A program made the translations under genes and the position numbers. Positions 53,046 to 62,289 of a stretch of DNA of 64,000 bases are shown in pieces. The notes beneath the pieces were generated by a model that saw only the letters and a program-made list of their open reading frames with translations, had not been told where the DNA came from and searched no databases. The stretch lies in the NCBI RefSeq assembly GCF_003950515.1, contig NZ_NGJS01000008.1:1-64000 (forward strand). Direction: 5' to 3'. Origin of the DNA: Vagococcus vulneris. GTDB lineage: Bacteria; Bacillota; Bacilli; Lactobacillales; Vagococcaceae. Position 1 is the first letter of the stretch; each line of letters starts with the position of its first letter.

Positions 53046-53094
53046 GTACCGGAAAATGAAAGGTAAGTTCAAAAAAAATTAGGAGGTATATACA

Positions 53095-55743
53095 TTGAAG
53101 AAAGAGATATATCAGTACTCTCTTGAAGAAGTTATGAAACAGACAGGTACATCGGATTCTGGTTTGACATCACAACAAGCAAAAGAAAAATTAGAAAAAG
53201 ACGGGTACAATCAATTAAAAGAAGCACCCAAGAAATCGAGTTTTCAGTTGTTTCTTGAAACGTTTAAAGATGCGATGGTAATTGTCTTACTTGTGGTAGC
53301 TATTGTTCAAATGTTTATGGGATCTTATATTGAATCTATTGTCATCTTTGCTGTATTAATGTTAAATGCAGTAGTTAGCATGATTCAAACTAAAAAAGCT
53401 GAAGGGTCGCTTGAAGCGCTTAAAAACCTTTCAGCTCCTGACGCTAATATTGTTCGAGACGGTAAGGAGCAAAGTATTCCAGCGAAGGAATTAGTCATTG
53501 GTGATATTGTTATTCTTGAAGCGGGCGATTATGTTCCAGCCGATGGACGTCTAATCGATGCCGGATCATTAAAGATAGATGAAGGGATGCTGACTGGTGA
53601 GTCTGTTCCTGTAGAAAAAAAAGTGTCTGATATTGAAGAGGAAGTCCCAATAGGTGATCGCCATAATATGGTATTCAGTGGGACAATTGTTACTTACGGA
53701 CGTGGACAATTTGTTGTTACAGAAACAGGTAATCACACTCAGATTGGTCAAGTAGCAAGTTTGTTGGAAAATACAGATGAACAAAAAACACCGTTGCAAA
53801 AGAGTTTGGACATTTTTAGTAAAAAACTAAGTATTGCTATTTTAATCTTATCGTTGATTATTTTAGGTGTTCAATTAGTACGTTTATTTACTGGGAATCA
53901 CTCTGGAGATATGACTACAGATATTGTTAATGCGTTTATGTTTGCTGTCGCAGTAGCAGTGGCTGCAATTCCTGAAGCACTTCAGTCTATTGTGACGATT
54001 GTTTTATCCATCGGAACGAAAAAAATGGCTTCACGTCATGCTATCATACGTAAATTGCCGGCCGTGGAAACATTAGGGTCAACAAGTATTATTTGTACAG
54101 ATAAAACAGGAACATTGACTCAAAATAAAATGACGGTATTAGATTACTATTTACCCAATAAACAGACGGGGACGTTTAATGACGATCCAACAAGCTGGTC
54201 GTTTGATGAACGTCGCTTAATTGAGGTAGCTGTTTTAGCGAATGATGCTAAAACAACTGAGGAAGGTGCTAAACTCGGTGATCCGACAGAGATTGCCTTG
54301 ATTGATTTTAGTGATGCTAATAATCAGCCTTTCCGAGAGATACAAAATCTATCGCCTCGAATCAGCGAGCTGCCATTTGACTCTGATCGTAAATTAATGT
54401 CAACATTGAATACGATTGACGGTGAATTGTTGATGATGACAAAAGGTGGCCCTGATATTGTTTTTAATCGCTGTACATCAGCTTTAATTAACGGTGAAGT
54501 TGTACCAATGACTGATGATATTATTAAAGATTTACAACGTCAAAATGAAGCTTTCTCAAATCGTGCTTTGCGTGTACTAGCTTTTGCATACAAACCGATG
54601 TCGCAGAATGAATTAGTTATTGATGATGAAAATGATTTGATATTTGCTGGTTTACTGGCAATGATTGATCCTCCTCGCGCTGAAGTTGTCGAAGCAGTAT
54701 CTGATGCCAAATCGGCGGGGATTAAAACTGTTATGATTACTGGTGACCACAAAACTACAGCTGTGGCTATTGCTCGTGAAATTGGCATTTTTTCCGATGG
54801 AGATATGGCATTGACTGGAGCAGAGTTAGATGCTTTATCAGAAGAAGAATTAATGACGTCTTTAGAAAAAGTTTCTGTATATGCACGTGTGTCTCCTGAA
54901 AATAAAATACGGATTGTCCGTGCATGGCAAAATAACGGTAATATTTCAGCTATGACGGGTGATGGTGTCAATGATGCGCCTGCATTAAAACAAGCTGATA
55001 TTGGTATTGCAATGGGAACGGGGACAGATGTTGCCAAAGATGCGGCAGCAATGGTGCTAACGGATGATAACTTTGCATCAATTGTTAGTGCAATCAGTGT
55101 TGGACGTAGTGTTTACGATAATATAAAGAAAGCCATCGCCTATCTGTTTTCTGGTAATTTAGGTGCGATTATTGCGATAATTTTTGCTCTGATTATGGGA
55201 TGGAGTAATCCATTTACAGCGTTGCAACTATTATTTATTAACTTAGTGAATGATTCTATTCCAGCTATTGCTTTAGGGATGGAAAAAGCAGAACCGTCAA
55301 TTATGAAGTACCCACCACGTAATTCTAAAGAAGGAATTTTTACAGGTACTACATTAAGTTCAGTTTGTTATCGTGGTATTTTAATTGCTACTGTAGTTAT
55401 TATTGCTCAATGGATGGGTATGCAAGAATCAGCTGAAATGGGAGTAGCAATGGCATTTTCTACTTTAATTTGGAGCCGCACGCTTCAAACTTTACCTGCC
55501 CGCTCAAATACACAAACAGCATTAGGTGCTGGATTATTTACAAATAAAGCAGCTATTGGAGCTATCGCTTTTTGTTCAGCATTATATTGTATTACCTTAA
55601 TTCCTCAATTTAAACCAATTTTTTCACTTCCAGTTGGTTTTGATGCTGGTCATGTCTTTACGACAATAGGATTAGCATTAATAGCTATTATCTTAATGGA
55701 AGTAACTAAGATAATTATCAATAAAGTTCAAAAGAATAAATAG
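53095..55743 (+). CDS. P-type (P2A) cation ATPase, probable Mn2+/Ca2+ exporter
   Basis: This 882-aa P-type ATPase has an actuator TGES motif, the phosphorylation motif CTDKTGTLTQNKM, nucleotide-binding TKGGPDI, the hinge TGDGVNDAPALKQADIG, and M4 VAAIPEALQSIV (PEAL, between SERCA-type PEGL and others). Ten TM helices are expected. Start is TTG 53095 with AGGAGG 8 bases upstream. It lies directly behind the Mn riboswitch, so Mn2+ efflux or tolerance is the best function, although calcium pumping is common in P2A enzymes. It is transcribed alone, with a terminator behind it. Confidence 0.92.
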   Translation: MKKEIYQYSLEEVMKQTGTSDSGLTSQQAKEKLEKDGYNQLKEAPKKSSFQLFLETFKDAMVIVLLVVAIVQMFMGSYIESIVIFAVLMLNAVVSMIQTKKAEGSLEALKNLSAPDANIVRDGKEQSIPAKELVIGDIVILEAGDYVPADGRLIDAGSLKIDEGMLTGESVPVEKKVSDIEEEVPIGDRHNMVFSGTIVTYGRGQFVVTETGNHTQIGQVASLLENTDEQKTPLQKSLDIFSKKLSIAILILSLIILGVQLVRLFTGNHSGDMTTDIVNAFMFAVAVAVAAIPEALQSIVTIVLSIGTKKMASRHAIIRKLPAVETLGSTSIICTDKTGTLTQNKMTVLDYYLPNKQTGTFNDDPTSWSFDERRLIEVAVLANDAKTTEEGAKLGDPTEIALIDFSDANNQPFREIQNLSPRISELPFDSDRKLMSTLNTIDGELLMMTKGGPDIVFNRCTSALINGEVVPMTDDIIKDLQRQNEAFSNRALRVLAFAYKPMSQNELVIDDENDLIFAGLLAMIDPPRAEVVEAVSDAKSAGIKTVMITGDHKTTAVAIAREIGIFSDGDMALTGAELDALSEEELMTSLEKVSVYARVSPENKIRIVRAWQNNGNISAMTGDGVNDAPALKQADIGIAMGTGTDVAKDAAAMVLTDDNFASIVSAISVGRSVYDNIKKAIAYLFSGNLGAIIAIIFALIMGWSNPFTALQLLFINLVNDSIPAIALGMEKAEPSIMKYPPRNSKEGIFTGTTLSSVCYRGILIATVVIIAQWMGMQESAEMGVAMAFSTLIWSRTLQTLPARSNTQTALGAGLFTNKAAIGAIAFCSALYCITLIPQFKPIFSLPVGFDAGHVFTTIGLALIAIILMEVTKIIINKVQKNK

Positions 55744-55792
55744 GAATATCCTTTGAGATCGTTAATTACAAACTATGGTCTCAAATTGAAGA

Positions 55793-55832
55793 CAAACTGA
55801 TTGCTCATTAAGAGTGATTAGTTTGTTTTTTT
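55793..55832 (+). terminator. Terminator after the P-type ATPase
   Basis: CAAACTGATTGCTC (55793-55806) pairs along its full 14 bases with GAGTGATTAGTTTG (55812-55825), with G-U pairs, followed by T8. Confidence 0.8.
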
Positions 55833-56162
55833 GTATTTTATTGTCAAAATATTTTTAAAGATCAAGTGAATAATGGATAGCTGGTATCTTGGATTCACAA
55901 CTAATGTAATTTTAAAATATCATAAAATATTTTCTCAAAATTATCGACCTACGGTATCTTCTAGAGTAAATTTGATGAAAGTTTGAAAATGAAAAGCAAA
56001 AAAATAGCTTATATAGCTAAATCTGAAAATTATAAATAAGTTATCTTAACCTCAATAATTTTGAATGTTACCTTTAAGCTAAATACTCTAGATAATAAAA
56101 ACTAAATTGCTCATATTTTTTCAACATTAAAATTAACTCATTTTCTTTATTTTACTAAGCAA
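55833..56162. other. AT-rich gap with no gene seen
   Basis: About 330 bases with a high A+T content and no open frame with a ribosome binding site. Several short A- and T-runs and weak inverted repeats are present, but no recognisable RNA, repeat or mobile element. It separates two convergent transcription units, each with its own terminator. Confidence 0.5.
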
Positions 56163-56197
56163 AAAGACAAAGTATCATTTTTTGATACTTTGTCTAC
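56163..56197. terminator. Strong terminator of the YdjI-YdjG-YdjH-like operon
   Basis: AGACAAAGTATCA (56165-56177) and TGATACTTTGTCT (56183-56195) form a perfect 13-bp stem with a T5 loop. On the minus strand a TTTTT run follows. Confidence 0.85.
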
Positions 56198-56224
56198 AAT
56201 AAGAAATGTATTATTAAAATATTT

Positions 56225-57025
56225 TTAAAAGCTACCACCGCCACCGCCGTGGCTTGTACCACTAGAGCCGACGTGAGTCGAAGAACCGCCGCCAAAACCG
56301 CCACCAGAATTATTATTTTGTGGAATATGGCGAGTAGTTACTAAATCAGATGTTTTAATATCTTGTTGGCTGGTTAGAGTGACAGTACCTAAATCGTAAA
56401 AGGGATAGTCATAGACACTTCCTTTAAGTTGATAGCGTCTTGAAACAACTAGATAGATAGAAACAGCTACTGCAGACCCTAAAATTAAAGCAATAATAAT
56501 TTTTAGAGGTGATAGGTAGGGAACACGAATGACTTTTCCAGTATCAGCGTTATATTCATAACCCTTAGGGATTCCTTTTTTTACATATTTGTTTACATCA
56601 TTAAGGATGTTAGTGATTGCAGCAGTGTAATCACTTTTTTTCATGTCATTTTTAGCGCTGTTGATAATTGATTTAATTCTAGAATCAGATAGAAACGCTG
56701 TCATTTCACCAGTTGTAGAGATATAGTAATTGCGGCTTTGCATATCGATTAACAAAAGCATTCCATCTTTGGTTTTATTTGTTCCGAACCCGCCCTCATC
56801 GTAAAAATCATCCGCATACGCAATATAATTCTTGCCTTGTGTATCGTCAGTGGTAACAACAACGATATCCATCTTTGTCTGTTCCTTAGTATAATTAATT
56901 TGTTCTGTAATTTGTTGTTTCTGATTATTATTAAGCAAATTGGCTTGGTCGAATAGTCGCTGGTTAGAAACAGGTTCTTTTGCTTCGACTATTTTAGAAA
57001 AACAGACGAATGAAATCAAAATCAA
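56225..57025 (-). CDS. TPM-domain membrane protein (YdjH-like)
   Basis: Its exported TPM/TLP18.3 domain (about residues 25-150) contains DQANLLNNNQ, YADDFYDEGGFG and MLLLIDMQSRNYYIST. A TM helix (about 172-193) and a cytoplasmic tail ending in a Gly/Ser-rich GGGFGGGS...GGGGGSF follow. The coordinates use a TTG at 57025, but this removes most of an obvious signal peptide: the frame stays open upstream as NKYRPIILAWSLILIS, back to an ATT codon at 57064 spaced 8 bases after AGGGGGG. The true start is probably there. YdjH of Bacillus subtilis has the same fold and works with YdjG and YdjI. Confidence 0.85.
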   Translation of the reverse strand: MILISFVCFSKIVEAKEPVSNQRLFDQANLLNNNQKQQITEQINYTKEQTKMDIVVVTTDDTQGKNYIAYADDFYDEGGFGTNKTKDGMLLLIDMQSRNYYISTTGEMTAFLSDSRIKSIINSAKNDMKKSDYTAAITNILNDVNKYVKKGIPKGYEYNADTGKVIRVPYLSPLKIIIALILGSAVAVSIYLVVSRRYQLKGSVYDYPFYDLGTVTLTSQQDIKTSDLVTTRHIPQNNNSGGGFGGGSSTHVGSSGTSHGGGGGSF

Positions 57026-57057
57026 GCTCCAGGCTAAAATAATAGGTCTATATTTAT

Positions 57058-58107
57058 TTAAAATAGGAAATACCCCCCTACCATCAATAACCCGCCGATT
57101 ACGCTGCCTGCAAGAATCGCGGTACTATATAACTTGGTTTTATTAATTGGTAAAATACCACCAACTTTCCCAGTAGCACCGTTCATGGCATAGTAATAGG
57201 GCTCCTTTTTTTTATCGTCTTGATAAGTAATAACCCAGAGAGGTAAGAGCAGGTATTTATTGGATTGGCTTAATATTGTTGCTTGTCGCTGTTTAGGAGT
57301 AACACTAGTATACCCTGTGACATTATTGAGCAGTAGTGATTCTGAGTAGTTTGTTAATTCTTCATCAACATCATGCTGAATTGATTGAAATTCAATATCG
57401 CGTTTTTCGGCTTGAAATCCAGAAAGGAATTGTGTGTGGAAATCTTTAACATCGTCGACAGGGAAGGGTTGAACAGATTCAATCATTTTTTGTCTTGTGT
57501 TCTTTGACAAGGCATTTTTTAATAGAGCTTTAAAAGATAATTTACCGTTTCGTTTGATGTCGTATAGTCGCGTACGAGTATATTCGGTTTCTCCAACACG
57601 CCAAATATCGATTTTCGTTCCTTTGGCTGTTACAGAACCATTTAGCTCAGCATCGATATTCCAATAAGGGAAATAAACGCCAGATATCTTATTGATTTGA
57701 TCTGCTGAGAAAAAATCTTTAGGAATAAATTTCTTTTGTTTTGTCCATTCAATAAATTTTTCTCGGGCAGATTCCTCGGAAATCTTAAAGGGCAAAATAG
57801 CATTTGGCAAAAAGTCACCCGAGACTCGATCTGTCAGTACTACGGGATTGTGGCAATAATAACAGAAAGTAGCAACTGTAGTATCATCTGTTACCACATC
57901 TCCGCCGCAACTAGGACAATGATAAAGATTAAACTGCTGTTCTTTTACTTCTTCTAAATTTTCATGTTGTTCCTGTGTTTTAGCAGCTGTTATGTCTGTT
58001 TCAGAGAAGACACTTAAGCAGTATTCACAATGAAAACTCTGCTTTTCTGGATCAAAGAGCAAAGGTCCGTCACAGTTGGGACATTTGTGAGAAATAACAT
58101 CACTCAT
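57058..58107 (-). CDS. Zinc-ribbon membrane protein (YdjG-like)
   Basis: This 349-aa protein has an N-terminal TFIIB-type zinc ribbon (CPNCDGPLLFDPE to CEYCLSVF, four Cys), a second one (CPSCGGD to CYYCHNPV), and a large mixed domain (GVYFPYWNIDAELNG region). It ends in one TM helix (AILAGSVIGGLLMVGGYFLF region). The start is ATG 58107 with AGGAGG 7 bases upstream; the longer frame from 58125 runs through that site. In Bacillus subtilis YdjG and YdjH form a membrane complex that recruits YdjI and PspA. The same order of genes is here but without pspA. Confidence 0.85.
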   Translation of the reverse strand: MSDVISHKCPNCDGPLLFDPEKQSFHCEYCLSVFSETDITAAKTQEQHENLEEVKEQQFNLYHCPSCGGDVVTDDTTVATFCYYCHNPVVLTDRVSGDFLPNAILPFKISEESAREKFIEWTKQKKFIPKDFFSADQINKISGVYFPYWNIDAELNGSVTAKGTKIDIWRVGETEYTRTRLYDIKRNGKLSFKALLKNALSKNTRQKMIESVQPFPVDDVKDFHTQFLSGFQAEKRDIEFQSIQHDVDEELTNYSESLLLNNVTGYTSVTPKQRQATILSQSNKYLLLPLWVITYQDDKKKEPYYYAMNGATGKVGGILPINKTKLYSTAILAGSVIGGLLMVGGYFLF

Positions 58108-58137
58108 TTTACCGCCTCCTTTCATTCTAATTAAATA

Positions 58138-59373
58138 TTAGAGCGGTATAGCTTGGAAGGGTTGTCCGCATTCTGGACAAAACTTTGGCAGCTGATCAGT
58201 AATAGTGATTACCGTTCGACACGCACTGCATCTAACCTGAAGACCGCCGTTGCCTTGGACTGTTGTTTCTGCAGGTTTCGGCATGCCACATTCTGAACAA
58301 AACTTACCTTCATTAATCGTCCCGTCGGAAGGGCAGGTCCAAGTATTAGTTTTTTCAGTGGATTGTTTCTGTTGCTGCATCTGGTCATGATTTGCTTGTG
58401 AAGCTTGATTAAAGAAGTTTCCAGTAGCTCCCATACCGGCATTCATTCCCATAAAGCCTGCCATACTACCGTTAGCATTGGATCCAGCATCTTTCATCCC
58501 TTCAGCGATTGAACCTTGAACAAAGCCTTCACGAATAGAAGGGTCACCCAGCATAGCGCCTTTATTTCTCATATTAATCAAATCTTGAGAATCATCTGTA
58601 TAAGAAATGCTAGAGATAGCTACTGAGACAATTTCCATACCACGTAAACGGCGCCAGTCATCATCCAACATAGTTGACATCTGTTGACTTAAAGCTAGAC
58701 TTTTTGCAGGGATGTAAGAAATGCGTTCCCCCATCATTGACAATTGATTAATAGATGCTTGGAGAGCAGTTAAAAATTCTGCTAAAAACTGTTCATTGAT
58801 ATCTTTTATTTCAATTTGATCTTTGCTTTTTGAAACGACATTTGTATAAAAAAGAATCGGATCAATAATTTGAATAGAATAATTACCATGTGCTCTAAGA
58901 AAAAGTTCGGCATTATAAAAATTATCAAAATAGTTTAACGGCGTGCTGGTGCCGAATTTTATTCCCCGAATCTCTTGTAAATTGATGTAGAAGACTTTTT
59001 GTTTCTGTGGTGTAACCCCTCCAAATTTAAAGCGGTCAAACGATTCTTGAATGGCTCCTTTTAAATTACCGGTAAACATTGAAGGAGCGGAATGACTTTC
59101 AACTGTGTAGTAGCCTTCTTCCGCGGTAAAGTCAATAATTTTACCTCCGTCGACTAACAACATCATTGTATTTGGGTAGACGTGGATTACTGAGCCGTCC
59201 GTGATGACGTCTGCAGTTCCTTTCTTATTTGCCCCTCGTTTATCATTTTTTCTGACTTTAAAGCCTGTTGTCATAACAGTTTGTTCATCTAATTTATCAG
59301 GTTCGATAACTTCTAGCCATTGATCTGCTAGACCACCGCCTATTGAGCTTGTTGCTGCTTTAATTAATCCCAT
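58138..59373 (-). CDS. SPFH-domain protein with C-terminal zinc ribbons (YdjI-like)
   Basis: At 411 aa the N-terminal SPFH/band 7-like 'virion core' domain spans about 20-275 (GGLADQWLEVIEPD, GVTPQKQKVFYINLQEIRG, LRAHGNYSIQIIDP). A Met/Gly/Asn-rich linker (290-345) follows, then two zinc ribbons (CPSDG-x-CSECG and CSAC-x-CPECG). The start is ATG 59373 with AAGGAG 8 bases upstream; the longer frame from 59382 overlaps it. It is first gene of the three-gene minus-strand operon. YdjI-like proteins are recruited to membranes in envelope stress and nisin response in Bacillus. Confidence 0.85.
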   Translation of the reverse strand: MGLIKAATSSIGGGLADQWLEVIEPDKLDEQTVMTTGFKVRKNDKRGANKKGTADVITDGSVIHVYPNTMMLLVDGGKIIDFTAEEGYYTVESHSAPSMFTGNLKGAIQESFDRFKFGGVTPQKQKVFYINLQEIRGIKFGTSTPLNYFDNFYNAELFLRAHGNYSIQIIDPILFYTNVVSKSKDQIEIKDINEQFLAEFLTALQASINQLSMMGERISYIPAKSLALSQQMSTMLDDDWRRLRGMEIVSVAISSISYTDDSQDLINMRNKGAMLGDPSIREGFVQGSIAEGMKDAGSNANGSMAGFMGMNAGMGATGNFFNQASQANHDQMQQQKQSTEKTNTWTCPSDGTINEGKFCSECGMPKPAETTVQGNGGLQVRCSACRTVITITDQLPKFCPECGQPFQAIPL

Positions 59374-59471
59374 ACTAGTCACTCCTTCAAAGTAGTTAAA
59401 ACTTGTCTTTATTTTATCATATGATGATATTTCTGAACAATCATTCTAAAGTCGCAGCTTGATATTCTTCA

Positions 59472-59503
59472 GTATCATTGTTGATACGAATATTGTATAA
59501 TGT
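59472..59503 (+). promoter_or_regulatory. dnaX promoter region with short palindrome
   Basis: GTATCA-TTGT-TGATAC (59472-59487) is a perfect inverted repeat just upstream of TATAAT (about 59496-59501). It lies between dnaX and the divergent ydjI-like gene and could be an operator or a chance hairpin. Confidence 0.35.
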
Positions 59504-59531
59504 TAAGGAGTAAAAATAAGGAGAGATGATT

Positions 59532-61235
59532 GTGGCCTATCAAGCATTGTATAGAGAATGGCGTTCGCAGACCTTTGATGATTTGGTGGGGCAGCAAATG
59601 ATTACCCAAACATTAAAAAATGCGATAACGCAAAATAAGGTGTCACATGCCTATCTTTTTACGGGTCCCAGAGGAACTGGAAAGACAAGTGCTGCTAAAA
59701 TTTTTGCCAAGGCAATAAATTGTCCTAATAATGTTAACGGCGAACCGTGTAACCACTGCCCCAACTGTATCGGAATTACTGAAGGAACGATTAATGATGT
59801 ATTAGAAATCGATGCGGCCAGTAATAATGGTGTAGAGGAAATTCGCGATATCAGAGATAAAGTTAAATATGCTCCGACACAAGTACCGTATAAAGTTTAT
59901 ATTATTGATGAAGTTCATATGCTGTCAACAGGAGCATTTAATGCTTTATTAAAGACGCTTGAGGAACCGCCTGAACATGTTATTTTTATTTTAGCGACAA
60001 CTGAACCTCATAAAATACCAGCAACAATTATCTCACGGACACAGCGTTTTGATTTTAAACGAATCGGGACAGTAGATATTGAAAAACATATGTCAGATAT
60101 CTTGATATCAAAATCAATTGATTTTGAAGAAGGGGCTCTTAAAGTTATCGCTCGGGCAGCCGAGGGCGGTATGCGTGACGCATTGAGTATTTTAGATCAG
60201 GCCATTTCTTTCAGCGATGGATTAGTTACTCTTCAAGATGCTTTAGAGGTAACAGGCAGTTTGACCAGCGAAATGATGGATGACTATTTAACAGCTTGTT
60301 TCCATCATGAAACAGAGCAGGGATTAACCATTCTAAATCAGTTAATTGATGAAGGAAAAGAAAGTCAGCGAATTATTGAAAACTTACTGATGTACTGTCG
60401 AGATTTATTAGTCTACCAGCAAGCTCCAGCGTTAGCTGAAACACAAATGGGTTATTGTACGGATGGGTTTAAACAGTTAAGTCATAAATTATCAACAGAG
60501 ACTTTATATAGTTGGATAAATGAGTTGAATGATGGATTAAAAGAGATGAAATTCAGCCATCAGCCGACTATTTACTTGGAAGTTTTAACAGTGAAATTAA
60601 CGACAACACAAAATCAGCAGCCCTTGTCAGTTGGAAACACAGCACCGGATTTACCGGAAATTAATTATTTAGAGCAAAAGGTATCAGACTTAGAAAAACA
60701 GCTTGCGGAACTTCAAAAAAATGGCAGCCTAAATGTACCAATGGAAGCCGCACATCAAAAAAACACTTCAGCTAAAAAATCTAAGCAGAGTTCGTATCGT
60801 GTGCCAAAAGAGCAGGTTTACCAAGTATTAGAAGCCGCGACTAAAGATCATTTGGCACAAGTTCGTAATGTGTGGGGAGATTTGCTTCATATGTTGACGG
60901 TGACACAAAGAGCTTTAATTAAAGCCAGCGAACCAGTGGCAGCAAGTTCAGAAGGGGTAGTATTAGCCTTTGATTATGATATTTTGTGTCAAAAAACGAG
61001 TGCTGATACAGAATTACAAGAAGAAATTCGACAAGGCTTGCATCGTTTGGTACAATATAGTCCGAAAATTGTCAGTATTCCAAAACAACAATGGGGTTCG
61101 TTGCGACAGGGATTTATTGCTCAAATGGGTGATAACTCAGAGCAGATGCAGCCGAAGGAGGCTGAAAAGGAAGCCCCGATTATTTCAGAGGCCAAAGAAC
61201 TGTTTGGTGATGTAGTTGATATTGTCAATGATTAA
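59532..61235 (+). CDS. dnaX: DNA polymerase III subunits gamma and tau
   Basis: This is the clamp-loader ATPase that loads the beta clamp at replication forks. At 567 aa it has Walker A GPRGTGKTS, a four-Cys zinc module (CPNN to CNHCPNC), Walker B YIIDEVHMLS, SRC-like sensor ISRTQRF, and a long C-terminal tau-like region with a coiled coil (about 370-395). The start is GTG 59532 with AAGGAG 8 bases upstream, giving the usual MAYQALYREWR; the longest frame begins 2 codons earlier. It starts the dnaX-ebfC-recR-tmk-darA-holB group. Confidence 0.96.
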   Translation: MAYQALYREWRSQTFDDLVGQQMITQTLKNAITQNKVSHAYLFTGPRGTGKTSAAKIFAKAINCPNNVNGEPCNHCPNCIGITEGTINDVLEIDAASNNGVEEIRDIRDKVKYAPTQVPYKVYIIDEVHMLSTGAFNALLKTLEEPPEHVIFILATTEPHKIPATIISRTQRFDFKRIGTVDIEKHMSDILISKSIDFEEGALKVIARAAEGGMRDALSILDQAISFSDGLVTLQDALEVTGSLTSEMMDDYLTACFHHETEQGLTILNQLIDEGKESQRIIENLLMYCRDLLVYQQAPALAETQMGYCTDGFKQLSHKLSTETLYSWINELNDGLKEMKFSHQPTIYLEVLTVKLTTTQNQQPLSVGNTAPDLPEINYLEQKVSDLEKQLAELQKNGSLNVPMEAAHQKNTSAKKSKQSSYRVPKEQVYQVLEAATKDHLAQVRNVWGDLLHMLTVTQRALIKASEPVAASSEGVVLAFDYDILCQKTSADTELQEEIRQGLHRLVQYSPKIVSIPKQQWGSLRQGFIAQMGDNSEQMQPKEAEKEAPIISEAKELFGDVVDIVND

Positions 61236-61266
61236 ATAAATAAAATAGTATAGGAGAATGATAATA

Positions 61267-61581
61267 ATGATGCGCGGTATGGGAAATATGCAAGGTATGA
61301 TGAAACAAATGCAAAAAATGCAAAAAGAAATGGAGACTACAAAAGCAGATTTTGATTTAAAAGAATTTAAAGGGCAAGCAGGCAACGGTTTGGTGGAAGT
61401 TACAATGACAGGTGATAAACGTGTTAAAGATATCGTCATTAAACCAGAAGTAGTCGATCCTGATGATGTCGAAATGATTCAAGATTTAGTGTTAGCAGCG
61501 ACTAATGATGTGTTAGAGATAATTGATAGTGAAACGGAACGCGTGATGGGTAAATACGCTAAAAGTATTCCTGGATTTTAA
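61267..61581 (+). CDS. ebfC: Nucleoid-associated protein of the YbaB/EbfC family
   Basis: This is a 104-aa DNA-binding dimer. The Met/Gln-rich N-terminus ([21 protein letters not shown]) and the [29 protein letters not shown] core are typical. Start is ATG 61267, with TAGGAG 10 bases upstream; other in-frame ATGs at 61258 and 61270 exist. The dnaX-ebfC-recR order is highly conserved and suggests a link to replication or repair. A long hairpin lies between it and recR. Confidence 0.94.
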   Translation: MMRGMGNMQGMMKQMQKMQKEMETTKADFDLKEFKGQAGNGLVEVTMTGDKRVKDIVIKPEVVDPDDVEMIQDLVLAATNDVLEIIDSETERVMGKYAKSIPGF

Positions 61582-61602
61582 AACAACATGTTAAAAAGGT
61601 CG

Positions 61603-61648
61603 AAGGTCGTAGGGGGTTGATTTTTTAATAACTCCGCTGCGGCCTTTA
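61603..61648 (+). terminator. Long hairpin between ebfC and recR
   Basis: AAGGTCGTAG-GGGGTT (61603-61618) pairs with AACTCC-G-CTGCGGCCTT (61630-61646), with a T-rich loop. No clear T run follows, so it may be an attenuator or processing site rather than a full terminator. Confidence 0.5.
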
Positions 61649-61692
61649 ATTGTGATATGATGGAAAAGTTATCTAGAAAGCAGGTAGAATGA

Positions 61693-62289
61693 ATGCAATA
61701 TCCAGCACCGATTGCAAAATTAATTGAAAGCTATATGAAATTGCCGGGGATTGGCGCGAAGACGGCTACAAGATTAGCATTTTACACAATCAATATGCGT
61801 GAAGAAGATGTTACAGACTTTGCAAAATCATTAATCAGTGTTAAACGAGATTTACATTTTTGCAATATTTGTGGAAACATAACTGATGAAGAGAAATGTG
61901 ATATTTGCCGTGACCCTAATCGTGATCGTTCAACTGTTTTAGTAGTTGAGGAATCGAAAGATGTAATGTCTATGGAAAAAATGCGCGAGTATCACGGTCT
62001 GTATCACGTGCTTCACGGTGTTTTATCACCGATGGATGGTACAGGACCGGATGATTTAAATATTGCTTCATTAATAAAAAGACTCCATGATAGTGAAATA
62101 AATGAGGTTATTATAGCAACGAATGCAACAACAGACGGAGAAGCAACAGCGATGTATTTATCGCGTTTAATCAAACCTGCAGGCATTAAAGTGACACGAT
62201 TAGCACATGGGTTATCCGTAGGCAGTGATATTGAGTATGCGGACGAAGTGACACTATTAAAAGCTGTTGAGGGAAGGACGGAACTATAG
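61693..62289 (+). CDS. recR: Recombination protein RecR
   Basis: With RecO/RecF it loads RecA at gaps. At 198 aa it has an N-terminal helix-hairpin-helix ([14 protein letters not shown]), the Cys4 zinc finger ([16 protein letters not shown]), the Toprim domain with [13 protein letters not shown], and [15 protein letters not shown] near the C-terminus. Start is ATG at 61693 ([12 protein letters not shown]). It overlaps tmk by one base (TAGTG). Confidence 0.97.
   Translation: MQYPAPIAKLIESYMKLPGIGAKTATRLAFYTINMREEDVTDFAKSLISVKRDLHFCNICGNITDEEKCDICRDPNRDRSTVLVVEESKDVMSMEKMREYHGLYHVLHGVLSPMDGTGPDDLNIASLIKRLHDSEINEVIIATNATTDGEATAMYLSRLIKPAGIKVTRLAHGLSVGSDIEYADEVTLLKAVEGRTEL

Noticed and set aside
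54540-55037. 165-aa antisense open frame inside the P-type ATPase
   Set aside because: It lies wholly opposite the highly conserved hinge and TM region, has no ribosome binding site, and its composition is that of a shadow frame.
60713-60775. A7 runs in dnaX as a programmed frameshift site for the gamma subunit
   Set aside because: Runs CAAAAAAAT and CAAAAAAAC exist after the ATPase domains, but no clear stem-loop or stimulating ribosome binding site was recognised. In this group a separate gamma product is not established, so not claimed.
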